This document shows positions 22,160-33,187 of a DNA stretch of 64,000 nucleotides, piece after piece (the stretch's first letter is position 1; each line of letters starts with the position of its first letter). Below the pieces are notes generated by a model. The model was not told the DNA's origin, did not search any database, and worked only from the letters and a program-made list of their open reading frames with translations. Location of the stretch: the NCBI RefSeq assembly GCF_963678635.1, contig NC_087062.1:26562833-26626832 (forward strand), written 5' to 3'. The position numbers and the translations under genes are program-made. This DNA is from Symsagittifera roscoffensis (taxonomy: Eukaryota; Xenacoelomorpha; Acoela; Convolutidae).

Positions 22160-22545
22160 TCATGGAATCCATGGCAAAACACTAAACATTTCTAATTTTG
22201 TGTATTGATAATTGTTGTAAAATGTCATGGAATCCGGTCCCTTTCATCTTGGTAAAGTCCCGGATTCCAGAACACGCAGAAGCCAAAAGCCCAGGAATCC
22301 ATGGTAAAACCGTTTTTTAATGCGTTTTAATATGGTATCGGATTCCATGGTTTTTGTCATGGATTCCGGGATTGGCCACAAAATCGGTGGTTTTAGCTGT
22401 CCCGGAATCCATGACAAAAGCTGGTCACATACAAACTGGTTTGAATTAGGAATCCACGGAATCTAAAATTATCAAAGAAAATGCGTGTGTTCCGGAATCC
22501 AGGACACACGATTTCTAGCTTTTTGGCACCGATTCCGCAAAAACC
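22160..22545. repeat. Right subterminal GGAATCC array
   Basis: About ten GGAATCC/GGATTCC units in both orientations (for example ggaatccatgg near 22163 and 22284, ggattccggg near 22360) end just before the right inverted repeat, mirroring the left array. Confidence 0.75.
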
Positions 22546-22571
22546 AAATAACACGGATTGGCGACGTAATG
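22546..22571 (-). repeat. Right terminal inverted repeat of the giant transposon
   Basis: It is an exact 26-bp reverse complement of the left end and finishes CACGGATTGGCGACGTAATG. Confidence 0.9.
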
Positions 22572-22986
22572 AACTTTTTGAGCTCATAACCAAGTTAACA
22601 CAATTGAGTCATTCAAAATTTTTGATTACATTTATTCTTGCCCAAAATTAGGCAAAAATGCAAAAGAAGCAAAATTTTTTTTTTTCAGATTTTTATAAAA
22701 TTTTGATGTTTTGGGGACATTTGGAGTTACTTTATGAAGTAGGTTTTGGGAGATAGTTAGAGCGGTTTTAGACTTGCCACTCTTTAATTGGAAAAACTGT
22801 AAAACTAGCTGTGATTGTTGTGAATTTATTTTCAATATATTCTCCTGATTAATCTGAATCATCAATTCCGTCATCGAACTCTTCCAAGACAATCATTGGA
22901 GGAAAATAGTCAATTTAGAGGCACAAAACGACAAATGCAAGAACGAAAATTGTAAGTTAGATGAGCACTTTTTAAAATTGGAATAG
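22572..22986. other. Right flank of the giant transposon
   Basis: No gene is recognised. Joining it to the left flank across a single TA keeps the gypsy frame open for 27 codons, but the residues do not look like the rest of a reverse transcriptase. Confidence 0.35.
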
Positions 22987-23186
22987 NNNNNNNNNNNNNN
23001 NNNNNNNNNNNNNNNNNNNNNNNNNNNNNNNNNNNNNNNNNNNNNNNNNNNNNNNNNNNNNNNNNNNNNNNNNNNNNNNNNNNNNNNNNNNNNNNNNNNN
23101 NNNNNNNNNNNNNNNNNNNNNNNNNNNNNNNNNNNNNNNNNNNNNNNNNNNNNNNNNNNNNNNNNNNNNNNNNNNNNNNNNNNNNN
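22987..23186. other. Assembly gap (200 N)
   Basis: The run of N has a round length of 200, typical of a placeholder scaffold gap, so the true distance is unknown. Confidence 0.95.
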
Positions 23187-23689
23187 ATATTTCGCATCAA
23201 AAACCAGAAAATATTGTTTCTTTTAAGAAAGCAGACGTAAAACATCACGTGGGCCTCAGAGTCAGCGGAATTTCAGAGCCAACGAATCCGAAGTCAAATG
23301 ACAGAATGCGTGCAGATTTACTAGCAATTTAAAACATTCTGCTACATATTGGTGAAGGTGCAAATGAGCCGATGATTGATACCTTTCGGCTTGTTGGTAA
23401 ATATAAGGTTAATAATGCTAACTAACCGAGGTTAATAATGCTTACTAACATTGCTTGTCAGGTTCAAGAACCCTTGGCTGACACGGGACACATTTTGTAA
23501 AAGTTATACTTACTCTAAACTTATCCAGAAAACGTTTTCATTTCAAGAGAGCAATCTCCCGAAGAACGACAAACGGAATCACGTGTGCTGGCTGAGCACC
23601 ACAAACTCATGGATTCGGATGTAACAAGGGATAGAATTAAAGTGCATAATTTAAAATGATTTCTCCATTACATCCAGCAAAACATAGCA

Positions 23690-26600
23690 TGACTAAGTTG
23701 TCGCAAAGTAAAATTTTGTTTATCGAAGGCACGGTCCATAAATAAAGATAATGCTATGTATGAACCTCAGTGTGATATCAGTTTTTATGGGCTAGATATC
23801 ATATGCATCAGTGAATCATGGTTAACATCCAAAGTAGATAATACATTTGTTATGGTACAAGGCGATCGGGCCGATCGAGCATCTTTTAACTCCCTGAATA
23901 CAACGGGTGGAGGTGTTTGTGTTTATGTGAAAAATGACCTGCCGTATGTATCATCGTTGCCAGAAAACTCTGCGAAATTTGGATACTTTGGCTTTCTATT
24001 TATATGAATGGTAAGGTTTTATCGTGTACGGTTTACTTCCCGCCTGATGTTACATATGAGAACGATTCAAAGCAGCACATTGAACATTCAACTATCAGGT
24101 TTCGTATCGAGCACCCTTTTGGCATTATTTTCCTTTGTGGAGGTTTCAATAAATTGGCCCTTGATGACCTTGTCTTAGACTCTGGTTTGCATGACATGTT
24201 TACGGAACCTACACATGATAGCAATAGACTTGATAAATTTCTCTGCTCGGATAATATCTACTTTTCTAGTGTTAGTCGTTTCACTAGTACAGTTAAAACC
24301 GACAATATGGGTTTAATAGCGTGTCATGGTGATGAAGTCGCCAAATTTGAAATTGCTTATTTTTGCGATCAAAGAAGCTCCAATAAACAATTATTTAATT
24401 ATCTACTTGAAACCCATGACCTAATTTCATTTCGGACATGGTATAACCCAAACGACATTCTTGATGCAATCAATGAATATGTGACCAGGTTTCGACAGGG
24501 TTCTTGTCTTCTTAAACGTAATGTTCTTTGCACTGATGACCCTCCTTTCAAGACTCCGGTCAATAAATATCTTACACGTAAACACATTACGAGGCCAAAC
24601 TGTGCACTGTATAGGAGCCTGATTTTGTGTCTGTATTTTCCTGGATTCCAGAGACAACTCTTTATATATGTTCCAAAATGTAAGTGGATTCCACCAACAA
24701 AATGTCAGTGGATTCCGCGTACAAATAGCTGTAACGTAAATTTTGTCGGCACATTTATTTTGTTGCGGATTCCGCAACAAGCCAATTTAGCTAGTTGTTC
24801 TGGATTCCGCAACTGTAAGTAGATTCCACAAAATGTAAGTGGAATCCGCAAAATGTAAGTGGAATCCGCAAATATAAGTGGAATCCGCAAACAAAATGCG
24901 GATTCCACTTACAATTTGCGCATTCCGCTTACAGTTGCGGATTCCGCAACAGCTCAATGAAACTATACTCATGACTTATAATTTGTATGTGGATTCCACG
25001 AACTGTTCTGGATTCTGCATATACGGTTGCGGATTCCGCAAATTCGCCTATTTTTGGAGCAATTTTGAGCGGTACATTGTTTTAGGTATTTGTTTCTGGA
25101 ATCCAAAACAGCATAGAACATCAAAGAAAAGTAGCAATGTTGCGGATTCCGCGACAAATATGATTTTGGCCTGTTGCGGATTCCGCTTACAGTGCAGAGA
25201 ATGCACAGTTTGGCCTCGTAATGCATTATGCAATTACACGTATAGAGAGTCTTCAACAGGCAAGTACTGTTTCACTTCAAATACGTAATTGGGTTACAAA
25301 AAAACGCCCAGGTTGCCCTAAAACAAGCAAAAGTTGGTGGTTACTACAATATTAAATAGGATGATTAAGACTAAATTCCAGTCACATTTGTTTTCAAGGG
25401 AACAATTAAACGAATATTACAATGTTATATGAACGGCAACACAGAATCCTGTTGCTGTTGAATATCAGCCCAGTGGCGAGTGCCCGGAAATTTCATGACT
25501 ACAATTTTGTTTAAGAAGCAAATGTATTAAACGCACAGCTTCTGGCCCCGATGGCTTACCTTACTGGGTCTTTAAAGAGAATCCATGCAATTTGGCATCG
25601 GTTTTTTGCCGTATCTTTAACTTCTTGCTGCAAAACGGTGTATATCCAGACGCTTAGATTTCTTAATTGCCAAAATTGCTTAAATTTCAGCGTTGCCAAA
25701 AATGTCCACTCCCAGAAAGTCCAAAGACTTGAGGCCTGGTTTTTGTCACCTCAACCATGCCAAGAGGTTTTAAGCAAATTGTTTATAAAAACTATTTGAA
25801 ACAAAATTATAATAATTGGCTAACGACGCATCAGTGTTGTTTTCGAAAGCACGCCTCAACCTCTTGCCTTCTTGTTCGGTTACAGCATGATATCTGGAAC
25901 TTTTGTGATGCATACGATTACGTGAGATTCCTTTCTTTAGATATGTCTAAAGCATTTGATACGGTATCACACACGAGTGTTATTAATGAAAGTATTGAAC
26001 CAGCTGTTGATCCCAAGGTCATCAATTCAATCATTAATTTTTGCATAACAGGGCTCATTTAACAGTTTTCAACGACCAAAATTCAAGAGTATTGTATACA
26101 AATCAGGGTGTTCCACAATGGACTGTCCTAGGACCGCCTCTGTACAATAACGCAACTCATAAGTTGCTAATCCTACAGCCCGATTGGCAGCTGATGCTTA
26201 CAACAACCCCCTTGTTGTTGGTAATAACAATATAGATAGTGCCCAAGAAATCATCCATTCCTTGTTTGCTCAATTTGACAGGATGAACTTATTTATCAAC
26301 GTTCAAAAATATTTATCATCGTTCACAAAAGAAATGCGAATTATTTTCAATCAGGTTAAGTCCAAAAACTTGGCCCAGGTGAGCGGTATTCAAATTGCCG
26401 ACGAATTAAAACTCCTTAGTTTCATTATAGATGATTGCCTATCCGTTAGTAAGCACATCAAAAGTACAGTAAAACCGCGTATTCTATCAGTAAGCGAATT
26501 CTATCCTATTTTCAATATAGCTTTTCCGGAAACTGGGTTACTCCAAACAAGAGCTTGGAGTGTTATATCGGGCTTATGTTCTACCGACATTATATTATGG

Positions 26601-26880
26601 CATGAACGTGTGGGTTGGTTCGAATATTACTGATCTAGATCGGATTGCCAATTTCCAAAAATGTGCTGTTCGACTTGAGGCTATTGATTCCTATGAGCCT
26701 ATTTCTATATTTATTAATAGCGCATACCGCAAACTTTATGATAATGTCCTCCAGACTGGGCCATGTCATCTCTTTATGACTTGCTGCCAACGCGGTCAAC
26801 CTATTCCTCTGATAGATTGCGAAGTTTTGGGACTCCTACAACGCGTTGTAAACTACAGGGTCGGTTAAAATTTTTCCTTG
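23690..26880 (+). mobile_element. Decayed LINE (jockey/CR1-like) with endonuclease and RT
   Basis: An APE-type endonuclease start is visible at about 23735-24007, with NxxMYEPQ and IICISESWL followed by GGGVCVYV. It continues in another frame at 24004-24590. After an inserted MITE (24585-25223) the reverse transcriptase follows: FLSLDMSKAFDTVSH (about 25935-25975), then QGVPQWTVLGPPLYN (about 26105), a ruined YADD region (about 26190) and VLPTLYYGMNVW (about 26575-26615). Several frameshifts and stops make it inactive. No clear 5' end, poly-A tail or target duplication was found, so the borders are approximate. Bases 23187-23690 hold nothing recognisable. Confidence 0.75.
24585..25223. mobile_element. 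639-bp non-autonomous relative of the giant transposon
   Basis: It begins CATTACGAGGCCAAACTGTG and ends with the reverse complement, perfect over 22 bp (24585-24606 and 25202-25223). The first 20 bases match the giant transposon end at about 16 positions, including CATTACG, GCCAA and GTG. It carries no gene, but is packed with roughly 20 copies of GGATTCCGCAA and related motifs in both orientations. It sits inside the LINE. As with the giant element, TA flanks the ends if the repeat is counted from CG. Confidence 0.75.
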
Positions 26881-27652
26881 ATCGCCTGCTGCGCAGACTT
26901 AATAAAATATAAATGTTCTATATGTTTTGATTTATAGATATTAATCTATATCTAATTTAAAATTCCTTCCTTTCTATATCTCCGAGCGCTTTACTTGATG
27001 TTTGTCCAATTGTGACAGTCATTGAGGAAGTTATCGTTCGTGCGGAAGAAAGTGCGGAATATTTCTGCTTGGTGTTTTTTTTATTCAGTCAATTTTCGAT
27101 CTGTTAACTAAGCATTTTTGACGGAATTTTTTATGCCATCTTAGAGATATTGTTATCCTAAGCTTAAATTCAAAAAGATATATCTCCTGTGATCATTTTT
27201 CCTAAAGTTATGGGCGTTTGAAACTTGCTAATTGGGACAATTTCGGATAATAAAAGTGCGATATAATGCATACTAATAACACACGTAAGAAGTGAATCTA
27301 TGCTTTAAATTGAGGCCAGCAATTTAATCTTATTATCACAATGTGGGACGCTAAAAACGCCCTTAGTATTTTGCATAGCGTGTAGGGAGATAAAATGAAG
27401 AAAAATAGAAAAAACTTATTTTTTCCTCAAGTTTGGCAATTATTCAACTAATAAAACTTTTCAATTGGCCGTAAGTGCAGTCGGAACATTCAGGGCTTTG
27501 CCCTGATGTACAAGCAATTTTGTTAGGAAGGTATACGTTTATTGTTCATAGTCATTGAAAGCTTGGTCCCGATTCTATGTCAACTCCCAAAAACCGTCGT
27601 CAATAAAAAAAAACTTATTTCATTGAAAGAAGATGTTCTGTTCTTTTTTCAG
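26881..27652. other. Upstream region of the PI4K gene
   Basis: No coding region is recognised. A splice acceptor (ttcttttttcag, ending at 27652) lies 9 bp before the PI4K start codon, so an upstream non-coding exon probably lies in or beyond this stretch. Confidence 0.5.
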
Positions 27653-27661
27653 AAACCAATA

Positions 27662-29074
27662 ATGCCTGACAACCTAGGATATGCGACCCAAGACGAACAA
27701 CAAAGTGAAACTGACGTAGCGACTATTGTTCAACAACCTGGTTCGTTTACGAGAACAGGTCAGATCGCGGGTACTAGTGCAACAGTGTCTCGTGATATTG
27801 TGGTTAGTCAAGACGAGGAAGACGAAGAGCCGGATCCCCCTGATCTTCTTAATTTGAACAGTTTCCCAGATGATCCTGATTTTGAAAGGGCGGTGAGACA
27901 GGCTGAGTTTGCATTTGACATAGGTGTTGATCCTGTTAGAATTAGACAAGGATCAAGTGGTAGTTATTTCATCAAAAATGCAAGCGATGAAATAATAGCT
28001 GTTTTTAAGCCAAAAAGCGAAGAGCCATATAGTTCAATGAATCCAAAGTATGGCAAATGGTGTCAGAGAGTATTTTGCCCCTGTTGCTTTGGACGAACTT
28101 GCCTCTTAAAAAATCAAGGATATCTTTCTGAAGCGGGCGCAAGTATCGTTGATGAGTGGTTAGGCTTGGGAATCGTACCTAAAACGAAAATAGTATGGCT
28201 AGCAAGTGAAGCTTTCTTTTACTCTAAGTTAACAAAAGCTAAATGTACAGCTAAACGGGGAATCATGGCGACTACTCCAGCACTAGGGCGAAGGTTCAAA
28301 AGGCTGGGAGTTCCTCTAAAAGTGGGATCATTTCAATTGTTCATGCGAGACTATTGTGGCGCTGATGAGATGCTTAGAAGATTCTCTTTTGAAACGATGC
28401 CCAAGAAATCAATGCAGAATTTTCAGCTGCTTTTCGAAAAACTGGTAATTCTTGATTATATAGTGAGAAATACAGATAGAGGAAGTGATAACTGGCTTAT
28501 AAAAGTAGACGTAGAATCACATGCTCAGACATCACCTTCGCAAAATAATGATATGCAATCAAGCTCAAATGCAGTGAATAGTGAAACAGCGGATGGTAAT
28601 TGGAACGTAGTAAATACTCCGTTGATATCGATCGCTGCTATTGATAATGGATTAGCTTTCCCTTTCAAACACCCTGATACTTGGAGAGCCTATCCGTACC
28701 AATGGGCTTGGTTACAGCCATATGCCGAAATTCCGTTTTCTAAACAAACCATAGCCAATTTCCTGCCGCTACTCAGAGATCTGAGTAATGTAGAAAATTT
28801 GGTGTCCGAATTGGAAGCACTTTTCTCAATCGACAAGAACTTTAATAAAACTATGTTCGAAAAGCAAATGTCAATTGTAAGAGGTCAAATCATGAATTTG
28901 TGCGAGGCTTTGAGTAAAAAGCTATCGCCATCTGAGTTGGTGGAGCTGCCGTTAAGAGTTGTGGAAAAGCAAAGTACTGCCAGAGATGGTAATCAGATAA
29001 CTACAGAAAAAGATGAAGATTCAGAGTTCAGAGAAACGTACCAGGAGAAACGACCTTTTTTTACTTGGTGCTAA
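27662..29074 (+). CDS. PI4K2: Type II phosphatidylinositol 4-kinase
   Basis: This enzyme phosphorylates phosphatidylinositol at the 4 position on Golgi and endosomal membranes. The 470-residue frame is uninterrupted and aligns through to the family's C-terminal PFFxW-type end (PFFTWC). Key positions are the glycine loop GSSGSYF (97-103), Lys116 in AVFKPK, the cysteine cluster CPCC (139-142, the palmitoylation site of the human enzyme), the catalytic NTDRGSDNW with Asp272, and the metal-binding AAIDNG with Asp328. The N-terminus is acidic and disordered, with DLL at 61-63. I chose ATG 27662 because the open frame upstream has no ATG and a splice acceptor ends at 27652. The whole product lies in one exon. 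AATAAA occurs at 29153. Human homologues PI4K2A and PI4K2B cannot be told apart here. Confidence 0.92.
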   Translation: MPDNLGYATQDEQQSETDVATIVQQPGSFTRTGQIAGTSATVSRDIVVSQDEEDEEPDPPDLLNLNSFPDDPDFERAVRQAEFAFDIGVDPVRIRQGSSGSYFIKNASDEIIAVFKPKSEEPYSSMNPKYGKWCQRVFCPCCFGRTCLLKNQGYLSEAGASIVDEWLGLGIVPKTKIVWLASEAFFYSKLTKAKCTAKRGIMATTPALGRRFKRLGVPLKVGSFQLFMRDYCGADEMLRRFSFETMPKKSMQNFQLLFEKLVILDYIVRNTDRGSDNWLIKVDVESHAQTSPSQNNDMQSSSNAVNSETADGNWNVVNTPLISIAAIDNGLAFPFKHPDTWRAYPYQWAWLQPYAEIPFSKQTIANFLPLLRDLSNVENLVSELEALFSIDKNFNKTMFEKQMSIVRGQIMNLCEALSKKLSPSELVELPLRVVEKQSTARDGNQITTEKDEDSEFRETYQEKRPFFTWC

Positions 29075-29152
29075 TTTTTTTGGGCAGTTTGCTTTTTTAA
29101 TGATAAGTAAATTAGAATAATGTAAATTTATCATATTATATGTTAGCCGTTG

Positions 29153-29158
29153 CAATAA
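29153..29158 (+). terminator. Polyadenylation signal of the PI4K gene
   Basis: AATAAA lies 79 bases after the PI4K stop codon, followed by A/T-rich sequence. Confidence 0.6.
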
Positions 29159-29439
29159 AGATAATAAAAAGCATATTTTTGTAATTTTCTATTAAAAACT
29201 ATTTGTTGAAATTAAATAAGATGATAAATTTAGTTACTCCGCTCGCTTGTTGTTTTTAGATAACTCAAAAGAAATTAAGCTACGCAAATCCGACTCCAGT
29301 CGTCATGTTGCTGGATCGATCGCAGAAATAGATGCCGTGATACAAATTACAATTCTCAAGTGTTCCGTTTTTACCCTTGCGATAAGCAAGGGTATTGCAA
29401 TCGGCTTCTAGACTTTTTTCTCATAAACAACTTTGTCCA

Positions 29440-29790
29440 CAGGACTCATCTGGACTCGTGGTACCTTGGCTCATAACGAATTCAAGTTTCTTAGTGTCTA
29501 CTGTACACTTAGCCTGGAGGTAACGAATACGCCTGGATCCGCAAAGGTTCTGGTTTCGAAACTGACTAGGAGCTGTTTTTATACAAACGGTAAATATTCC
29601 GGTTAAAAAATATTCGGCCTATTATTTGTCTGCTTTTGTTTTGTCGGTTTAGTTGCCAGATCTAAGAATCGTCTTTATTGCTGCAAACAATTTTCACTGT
29701 AATTGCTTGAAGTGTTTTAACATTTTAAAAATCCAGCCGAAATTTGTTTCTAATACTGGTCGTAATTTTACCAACTCGATTTATCAAAAT
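29440..29790 (+). repeat. SINE-like repeat, tRNA-derived head
   Basis: The head tagcctggaggtaacgaata and ggttctggtttcgaaactga resemble tRNA A and B boxes. The tail contains tttgtctgc, tgtcggtttagttgcc and aacaattttcactgtaattg, shared with copies near 30235, 35590, 36010, 40905 and 41040. Confidence 0.6.
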
Positions 29791-30234
29791 TTCTTTTTTC
29801 ATTTTTTGTCTTTTTTATCAGGCTAACAAGTTTCGATTTAATTTGTACCGACCTAGTGGCCTCTGAATGCGTCGTTCGATGATCAAAAAATGGTTGTGTG
29901 CTCTGAGGGGAAAAGAAATTTTTTAAATACGCTTAAGAATGTTTAAATTTATTTTCGGCATGAAAGTTTTCTGCTCAGGTATTTTCGGCTTAAATACCGC
30001 ATAGTAATTATAAATTCAACCACCCATCTGGCGTAAATGTGACACAACTGCTAGAGGTAGCTTTTTAATGATATTTTTATTGACCAAAACAATTGAGTTT
30101 TTTTTTTTAATTTTCCGTTTGATTTAAATCAAGTTTGTATCGCAAGTGATGCCTCTGTGTAAATTATTACATTTGCTAAGAAATTGTGAAGTTGCTTAAT
30201 AAGTGAACCTCAGCAACTTCGAGACTGCTTTTCC

Positions 30235-30470
30235 CTTAGCCTAGAGGTAACGCGGTTGCCTTTGTACCCTGAGATCGAGTTCTGGCAGGATCTTATGTTT
30301 TTTTCAATGTGTATGAAATTGAATTTTTTTCAGGAAATAATCAACTGTTGGACTTTTGTTTGTCTGCTTATGTTTTTCGGATTAGTTGTCACATTGGGGA
30401 ATATAATTTTGCTGCCAGCGATTTTCATCGTAAGTGCAAGTATTTTTGATTGAATCCTGTAATTAAAAAA
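30235..30470 (+). repeat. SINE-like repeat, same family
   Basis: The A-box-like tagcctagaggtaacgcggt is followed by gatcgagttctggc and the shared tail tttgtctgcttatg, ggattagttgtcac, gattttcatcgtaagtgc. Confidence 0.6.
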
Positions 30471-30589
30471 ATTAATGGCCCTGACGTATGTTTTTTTTTG
30501 TTTTGTCGCTAAAAAGCTTTAATCAGCCCAAATGATTTCATGTTATGTTTTATCGGCTCAGTTAAGTTATTTTGTGTCACTTCAAGAGC

Positions 30590-31000
30590 GAAATTTTTTT
30601 TGAAATGCGTGTTTTATTCATAATGTGGCTTGTTGCTTTCCAATTTATTACATGCAAAGTTAGTGTGGATGCCTTTAAATCGTTATATTCCAATCATTAC
30701 ATGCAAATTGTGTCTATTTGTGTTTGCTGCCACTTTAGCTGCTTATCATTGGCAATTTATTAGCATATGTAGCTGCTCTATTTCTGATTGGTTATTGCCG
30801 ATTGCTTAGCGTTCATGACTGAGAGCGCAGGAGGTGAGGTTCCAAATTTCATGCTTGCAGTTTGGATTCCAATACGTTACAAAATTTTACTAATTCGAGG
30901 CTGTTTTCTATTTTTCTTATTTCACTTTATAAAGCTACTTTTTGGTCGTGGTCTTGCTAATGTTTGCGATGCGCAGCTTCGCATGTGTTAATAATTGCTA
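30590..31000 (+). repeat. ~400-bp dispersed repeat, copy 1
   Basis: It aligns by eye with 34960-35370: both contain catgcaaagttagtgtggat-like, ggcaatttattagcatatgt, taattcgaggct and gcgcagcttcgc blocks in the same order. The tRNA-like centre is more decayed here. Confidence 0.6.
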
Positions 31001-32470
31001 GCTTGCAATGCTGCGCTTGCGTTGTGTCGCAAGTGATGCGAAGCTTCGGTGTTCAAAAATGCTTCTTTCACAATTGAATGATTGATGAAATTTACTTTGT
31101 TTCAGGTTTCTTTTGCTTGATATTTTCACTGCAATTCGATACGTTAACTTTGGCAGTGTTGGGGAAACTATGGAGAGTGCAGTATCCACAGGTTTGAACA
31201 ACAATGACCTCGTGAGCAATTCAGTGAAAGAAAAAGTACATCACGTCACACTAGGTGGAACTTGGAAGGATCACAAGGAACGAAGAAGCAAACACGAAGT
31301 CTGCCGAGGCGATCCCACTAGGTGGAACAAGTTTTCAGCGCAGTCGATCGCGGTCATTTCGTGGATACATTTCTGGCTGGAAACTTTGAAGGATCACATG
31401 CAACGAATCAGCTGACACGAAGTCTGCCGAGGCGACCCAACATAACAGCATATAAAGATCTTGCATGGAGAGAAGGCAATTTCAATCTGTCAGCTCCATG
31501 CGTTTAGATACATGTAATTGAGGAACTTGATTTGAAATCGGGACTGTCGATTCCAAATATCGGTTAGTCTAAATGCATCAAAGACTTTGGCGAGTCTTTT
31601 CCACATTTGTAGTAAACCAAATAACTACTTTCCGGTGAGCTCAAATGGTGCACTGCTAGAGTGAAAATTGAAATCAACTCTAATTTATTAAATTATTTTT
31701 TGCAAGTGAGAGCAATACACTTGTAATCAGGAACTAGACTTTTCCGTTAAGCAACATTTCTTTTACGCGCCTGCTTTGGGATCCTTAGTTATGGTTTCCA
31801 TTCCCGTCAGTACCTTGTTTTTTCAATAGGTATCAGATTTATTCTCAGATCTTTTGAATAGCCTATCTTTTGTCTGCTTATTCCTTGTTATTTTTTGATG
31901 TATGTAATTTTCTTCTGATTGGAACAGATTTTTTTAATAATTGAAAGTCGTTCTGTAGCTTGAAAGCTTACTAACTTAAGCTTTCAATAAGTTCCTTTCA
32001 ATTTTTTTAAGCTGAAATAGATTTAAATCGATTGAGAGCATTTATCTACGGGGGAAAGTACCAACACAAGAGCTGTACAGCTCATCACGGCGAACCGCTG
32101 TTGTGCCCCTGTTTAAGAAATTCGTGCAATTTTTTTGGTTATTTTTCTGGGCTGGGTAATGTTACTTCACCCTAAATAGTTTCGGCTTATGTTATATCGG
32201 CTTAGTTACCTTATATTGTTTCAGGAGAGGCAGTGTGTAAAAATTCTGAATTTTGAAATTTATTAGCTCAAGTTTTGACATCTTAGTGACAGCGCGGTAA
32301 GCAACACTGAGCTTGTAGCAAATCAAAGCTAGCACATGGCAAATCAAAGCTAGTAGATGTGTTTTGTGACTGTTTTCTTGATTATAAACATCAGTCGAGA
32401 TAAGCGCTTGAAATTTTTGAAGATACGTTTTGGACTCATTTTATGCGTGCCAGCTTGAATTCATTTTTTT

Positions 32471-32552
32471 ATTTAACAAGGGTATTTTAGATTGAAAAAG
32501 ACAAATGAAATTGCGTTTTTTTGTTTTTCAATCTAAAATACCTCTGTTAAAT
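32471..32552. repeat. Hairpin with ~33-bp arms
   Basis: The arms atttaacaagggtattttag.. and ..ctaaaatacctctgttaaat (32471-32505 and 32520-32552) are near-perfect complements around a 14-bp loop. It lies in the intron before the SAM-binding exon of the PCMTD-like pseudogene. Confidence 0.8.
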
Positions 32553-33171
32553 GGACTATGAATAGAAGTTTGTTGGCGCATAGAAGCGTCTACATTCTCT
32601 TTGCTCCAGGATCTGGCACTGGCTACTTGAATCTGATGATGGGGCACATAATTGAACCACGTGGAAGTAACCGCGTAAAGGATTTACATCAGGACTGCAT
32701 CGAATAAGCCAATCTGAGCGCATAGGAGCCTACATAAGAGGCACTCCACTTTGACAAGTTCAATGCGCGGTTGCCGTAATTCTTCAGGCGAAAGAGATTG
32801 CGCCCATCCTCAGAAAGTTTCTACATTTACTTGATTTTTTTTCCAATAATTTTCGAGGAGAATAAATAAAATCAAAACCTACATAATGAAAAACAATCAA
32901 AATAACCTTAGTAAGGGCTTTAAAACGATACCAACCTAAAGCTACACGAATTTCTTTTGGTAAACTTAAATTTGTGTATTGAAAAGTTCAGGCTAGTTTA
33001 CTGAACGTTATGATTATGTTCTCTTTTGTTTCAGATATGACAGAATTTACTGTGGTGCAGCTGTGCCCTCTGAACATATTCAGTTCATGAAGCTACTCGT
33101 CAAGTCATGCGGATTCCTAGTTATCCCTCCCGGAGACCCAATGGTCAAAGTCAGTCACATATCCCAGCTAA

Positions 33172-33187
33172 CCCCCCCCCCCCCCCG
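33172..33187 (+). repeat. Poly-C tract
   Basis: An uninterrupted run of about 16 C lies in the PCMTD-like pseudogene, an unusual feature in this AT-rich sequence. Confidence 0.8.

Larger units (their letters stand above)
6129..22571. mobile_element. Giant 16.4-kb DNA transposon with SET, JmjC and BRCT genes
   Basis: The left end begins CATTACGTCGCCAATCCGTG and the right end finishes with its exact reverse complement. The match is perfect over 26 bp (6129-6154 against 22546-22571) and stops there. Both ends carry dense GGAATCC/GGATTCC arrays in their first 300-400 bp. Inside are four spliced genes: SET (7052-9772, minus), unknown (10227-12334, plus), JmjC (12861-17212, minus) and transposase-BRCT (18116-21454, minus). 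The left end interrupts a gypsy RT frame. The target duplication is unresolved: if the repeat is counted from CG, TA flanks both sides; counted from CATTACG, no duplication is visible. I recognise no described superfamily with this gene set. Confidence 0.8.

Noticed and set aside
6129-22571. Maverick/Polinton or Helitron identity for the giant element
   Set aside because: No DNA polymerase B, retroviral-type integrase, capsid or Rep/helicase motif was seen, and TIRs of 26 bp with subterminal arrays fit a cut-and-paste element better.
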